A DNA stretch of 36,999 bases from Candidatus Limosilactobacillus intestinigallinarum (GTDB taxonomy: Bacteria; Bacillota; Bacilli; Lactobacillales; Lactobacillaceae). Shown here piece after piece: positions 35,661-36,999 of this stretch (position 1 is the stretch's first letter; each line of letters opens with the position of its first letter). Position numbers and translations under genes: made by a program. The stretch is from positions 1-36,999 of the forward strand of contig DXAA01000010.1 in the NCBI GenBank assembly GCA_019117285.1, written 5' to 3'. The notes under the pieces are model-generated. The model did not search any database and had not been told where the DNA came from. It saw nothing but the letters and a program-made list of their open reading frames with translations.

Positions 35661-36791
35661 ATGGCTAAGAAGTTACGAATTGCGCTGCTCTTCGGTGGCA
35701 ACTCCTCTGAACACGACGTCTCCAAGCGTTCCGCTCACAACATCTACGATGCCCTCGACAAGGACAAGTACGATGTGAGCCTGTTCATGTTTACCAAGGA
35801 CGGGATCCTGCTGAACAACGAGGCCTCGCAACGGATCTTCGACGGGGAACCCGAGGATCAGGTGGTCAAGGACGCCTATGCCAAGATGGACCTGACCCAG
35901 CCCCTGGCCCCGATCATGGCCTTGAACGAACTGAAGACGATTGACTTCTTCTATCCGGTTATCCACGGTAACCTGGGAGAAGATGGGACCATCCAGGGCC
36001 TCTTCAAGCTGCTGAACAAGCCTTACGTTGGTTCCAATATTGCAGCGAGTGCGATGGCCTTCGATAAGGACCTGACCAAGAAGATCCTGACCGAAGCCGG
36101 GATTCGGAACACCCCATACGTTCTACTGACGCCTGAGAACCGGGCCGACTACTCATGGGGGCAGATTGAGGAACGCCTCGGTGACCTGGTCTTCATCAAG
36201 CCGGCCAAGCAGGGGTCATCGGTGGGAATTCACCGGGTCACCAACGCTGATGAGTATGAGGCGGCCTTAGATGACGCCTTCAAGTACGACTTCAAGGTCC
36301 TGGCCGAGCAGGGGGTGGCTAACCCGCAGGAGGTCGAGATCTCCATTCTGGGTAATGAACACCCGATTGCCTCCAAGCTGGGGGCAGTGCGTGTTCCAGC
36401 TGGCGATCCGTTCTATGACTATGAGAACAAGTTCGTCGACGCCAGTGGGGTGGTCTTCGAGCTGCCGGTTAAGCTGCCCCAATACCTGACGGATGAGATT
36501 ACCGATATGGCATTGAAGGCTTACAAGGCCCTTGGCATGAAGGGGATGGCCCGGATTGACTTCTTAGTTGACGAGAATAACGTGCCGTACCTGGGGGAAC
36601 CGAATACCCTGCCAGGTTTCACTAACATCAGCCTCTACCCGCAGATGTGGGAGGTTTCCGGGATCAGCTACTCCGAACTGATCGACCGGTTAATCGAGTT
36701 AGGCCTGGAAGAATTTAAGCGTAACAGCCAGATTACCTACGATTTCAAGGAACTGGGAACTGAACGCGTCGGTAAGAAGAAATTCAATTAA
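35661..36791 (+). CDS. ddl: D-Ala-D-Ala ligase family enzyme, predicted D-Ala-D-Lac type
   Basis: 376 residues from the ATG at 35661, after AAGGTGG; an upstream GTG would overlap that site. It joins D-Ala to D-Ala or D-Lac for the lipid II pentapeptide. The N-terminal FGGNSSEHDVS, ATP-grasp region FIKPAKQGSSVGIHRV, and C-terminal GMARIDFLVD and EPNTLPGFT are intact. The residue equivalent to E. coli DdlB Tyr216 is Phe258 (DYENKF). Phe here is known from Leuconostoc and vancomycin-resistant lactobacilli to favour D-lactate, so the wall is probably D-Lac-terminated and vancomycin-resistant. It has its own promoter and a downstream terminator. Confidence 0.95.
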   Translation: MAKKLRIALLFGGNSSEHDVSKRSAHNIYDALDKDKYDVSLFMFTKDGILLNNEASQRIFDGEPEDQVVKDAYAKMDLTQPLAPIMALNELKTIDFFYPVIHGNLGEDGTIQGLFKLLNKPYVGSNIAASAMAFDKDLTKKILTEAGIRNTPYVLLTPENRADYSWGQIEERLGDLVFIKPAKQGSSVGIHRVTNADEYEAALDDAFKYDFKVLAEQGVANPQEVEISILGNEHPIASKLGAVRVPAGDPFYDYENKFVDASGVVFELPVKLPQYLTDEITDMALKAYKALGMKGMARIDFLVDENNVPYLGEPNTLPGFTNISLYPQMWEVSGISYSELIDRLIELGLEEFKRNSQITYDFKELGTERVGKKKFN

Positions 36792-36813
36792 AATTTTTTT
36801 GAAAGATATTGTT

Positions 36814-36868
36814 AAAAATAGGCGGTGATGCTAAGATAATTAGTGTTATTGCCTATTTTTATTTTTTT
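36814..36868 (+). terminator. ddl terminator
   Basis: AAAAATAGGCGGTGATGCT pairs with AGTGTTATTGCCTATTTTT (several G-U pairs) around an eight-base loop, followed by ATTTTTTT. The IS-like terminus begins on the next base. Confidence 0.85.
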
Positions 36869-36999
36869 GGCTCTTTGTCAATCGGTAAGGATAAAGAGAA
36901 CTTTGAGAATTAGACTAAGCTACTTTGGCTTTTGGTCTAGTTCTCTTTTTTGATAATTCACGAATCATGAGATTAGCGGTCTTCAACGAAACAAGAATC
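36869..36999. mobile_element. Terminus of a probable ISL3-family insertion sequence (continues beyond window)
   Basis: GGCTCTTTGTCAATC begins directly after a run of Ts and has the general look of ISL3-family terminal inverted repeats as I recall them. The minus strand then carries the 3' end of a basic open frame. ISL3 elements prefer AT-rich targets, which fits insertion at the tail of the ddl terminator; an 8-bp target copy would be ATTTTTTT. The other end lies outside the window. Confidence 0.5.
36915..36999 (-). CDS. Probable transposase C-terminus, partial
   Basis: A minus-strand frame enters from the right edge and stops at a TAG at 36917-36915, giving 27 visible residues that end RELSKKRTRPKAKVA. 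The basic, Lys/Arg-rich tail next to a presumed inverted repeat suggests the end of the IS transposase. A hairpin (GAGAATTAGACTAAGC pairing with GGCTTTTGGTCTAGTTCTC with bulges) spans the stop and could act as a terminator. The identification is weak because so little is visible. Confidence 0.4.
   Translation of the reverse strand, partial: ILVSLKTANLMIRELSKKRTRPKAKVA

Overview
The window is an almost fully coding stretch of a Gram-positive, lactobacillus-type chromosome. The gene content and order (murT/gatD, tdk-prfA-prmC-ywlC, upp, atpBEFHAGDC, ywzB-like gene, murA, mbl, yidD, DUF2969, rodA, gcvH-like, ddl), strong Shine-Dalgarno sites, G-ending codons in many genes and a D-Ala-D-Ala ligase-family enzyme with the D-lactate-type Phe all fit a heterofermentative species, most likely Limosilactobacillus (fermentum/reuteri/pontis group). 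The species assignment is an inference; there is no rRNA in the window.

Layout. (1) 1-3.4 kb is accessory: the N-terminus of an IS200/IS605-type TnpB cut by the left edge, a membrane-anchored matrixin-like metalloprotease, two small unknown proteins, isolated tRNA-Gln(CTG) and tRNA-Glu(CTC) genes, and a two-TM protein with a serine-rich tail. (2) 3.5-8.6 kb: a MarR regulator translationally coupled to a heterodimeric ABC exporter, then a beta-lactamase-fold serine hydrolase. (3) 8.8-13.6 kb: an arginine deiminase locus, arcA-argR-arcD plus a second arcD-like antiporter, without arcB or arcC; a promoter with an overlapping cre-like site lies upstream of arcA. (4) 13.6-16.0 kb, minus strand: murT-gatD (lipid II amidation) and a small membrane protein. 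(5) 16.1-20.5 kb: tdk-prfA-prmC-ywlC and then upp. (6) 20.6-23.9 kb: two YibE/F membrane proteins and a uracil permease behind a PyrR-type attenuator, lying between upp and the ATP synthase operon. (7) 24.1-30.6 kb: the complete eight-gene F1Fo ATP synthase operon. (8) 30.8-36.8 kb: cell-wall and elongation genes (ywzB-like, murA, mbl, yidD, DUF2969, rodA), a small lipoyl H-like protein and ddl. (9) The last ~130 bases look like the terminus of an ISL3-like insertion sequence with the 3' end of its transposase.

The genes cover pyrimidine salvage (tdk, upp, pyrP), envelope synthesis (murA, mbl, rodA, ddl, murT/gatD), arginine-dependent energy and acid tolerance (arcA, antiporters, ATP synthase) and translation termination (prfA, prmC). 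I found no CRISPR array, prophage or clearly new multi-gene system. The most informative oddities are the arginine locus (divergent ArgR ligand-site residues, missing arcB/arcC, a promoter inside a terminator loop), the predicted D-Ala-D-Lac ligase, the H-like protein without glycine-cleavage neighbours, and a codon-usage split matching two C34 tRNAs.
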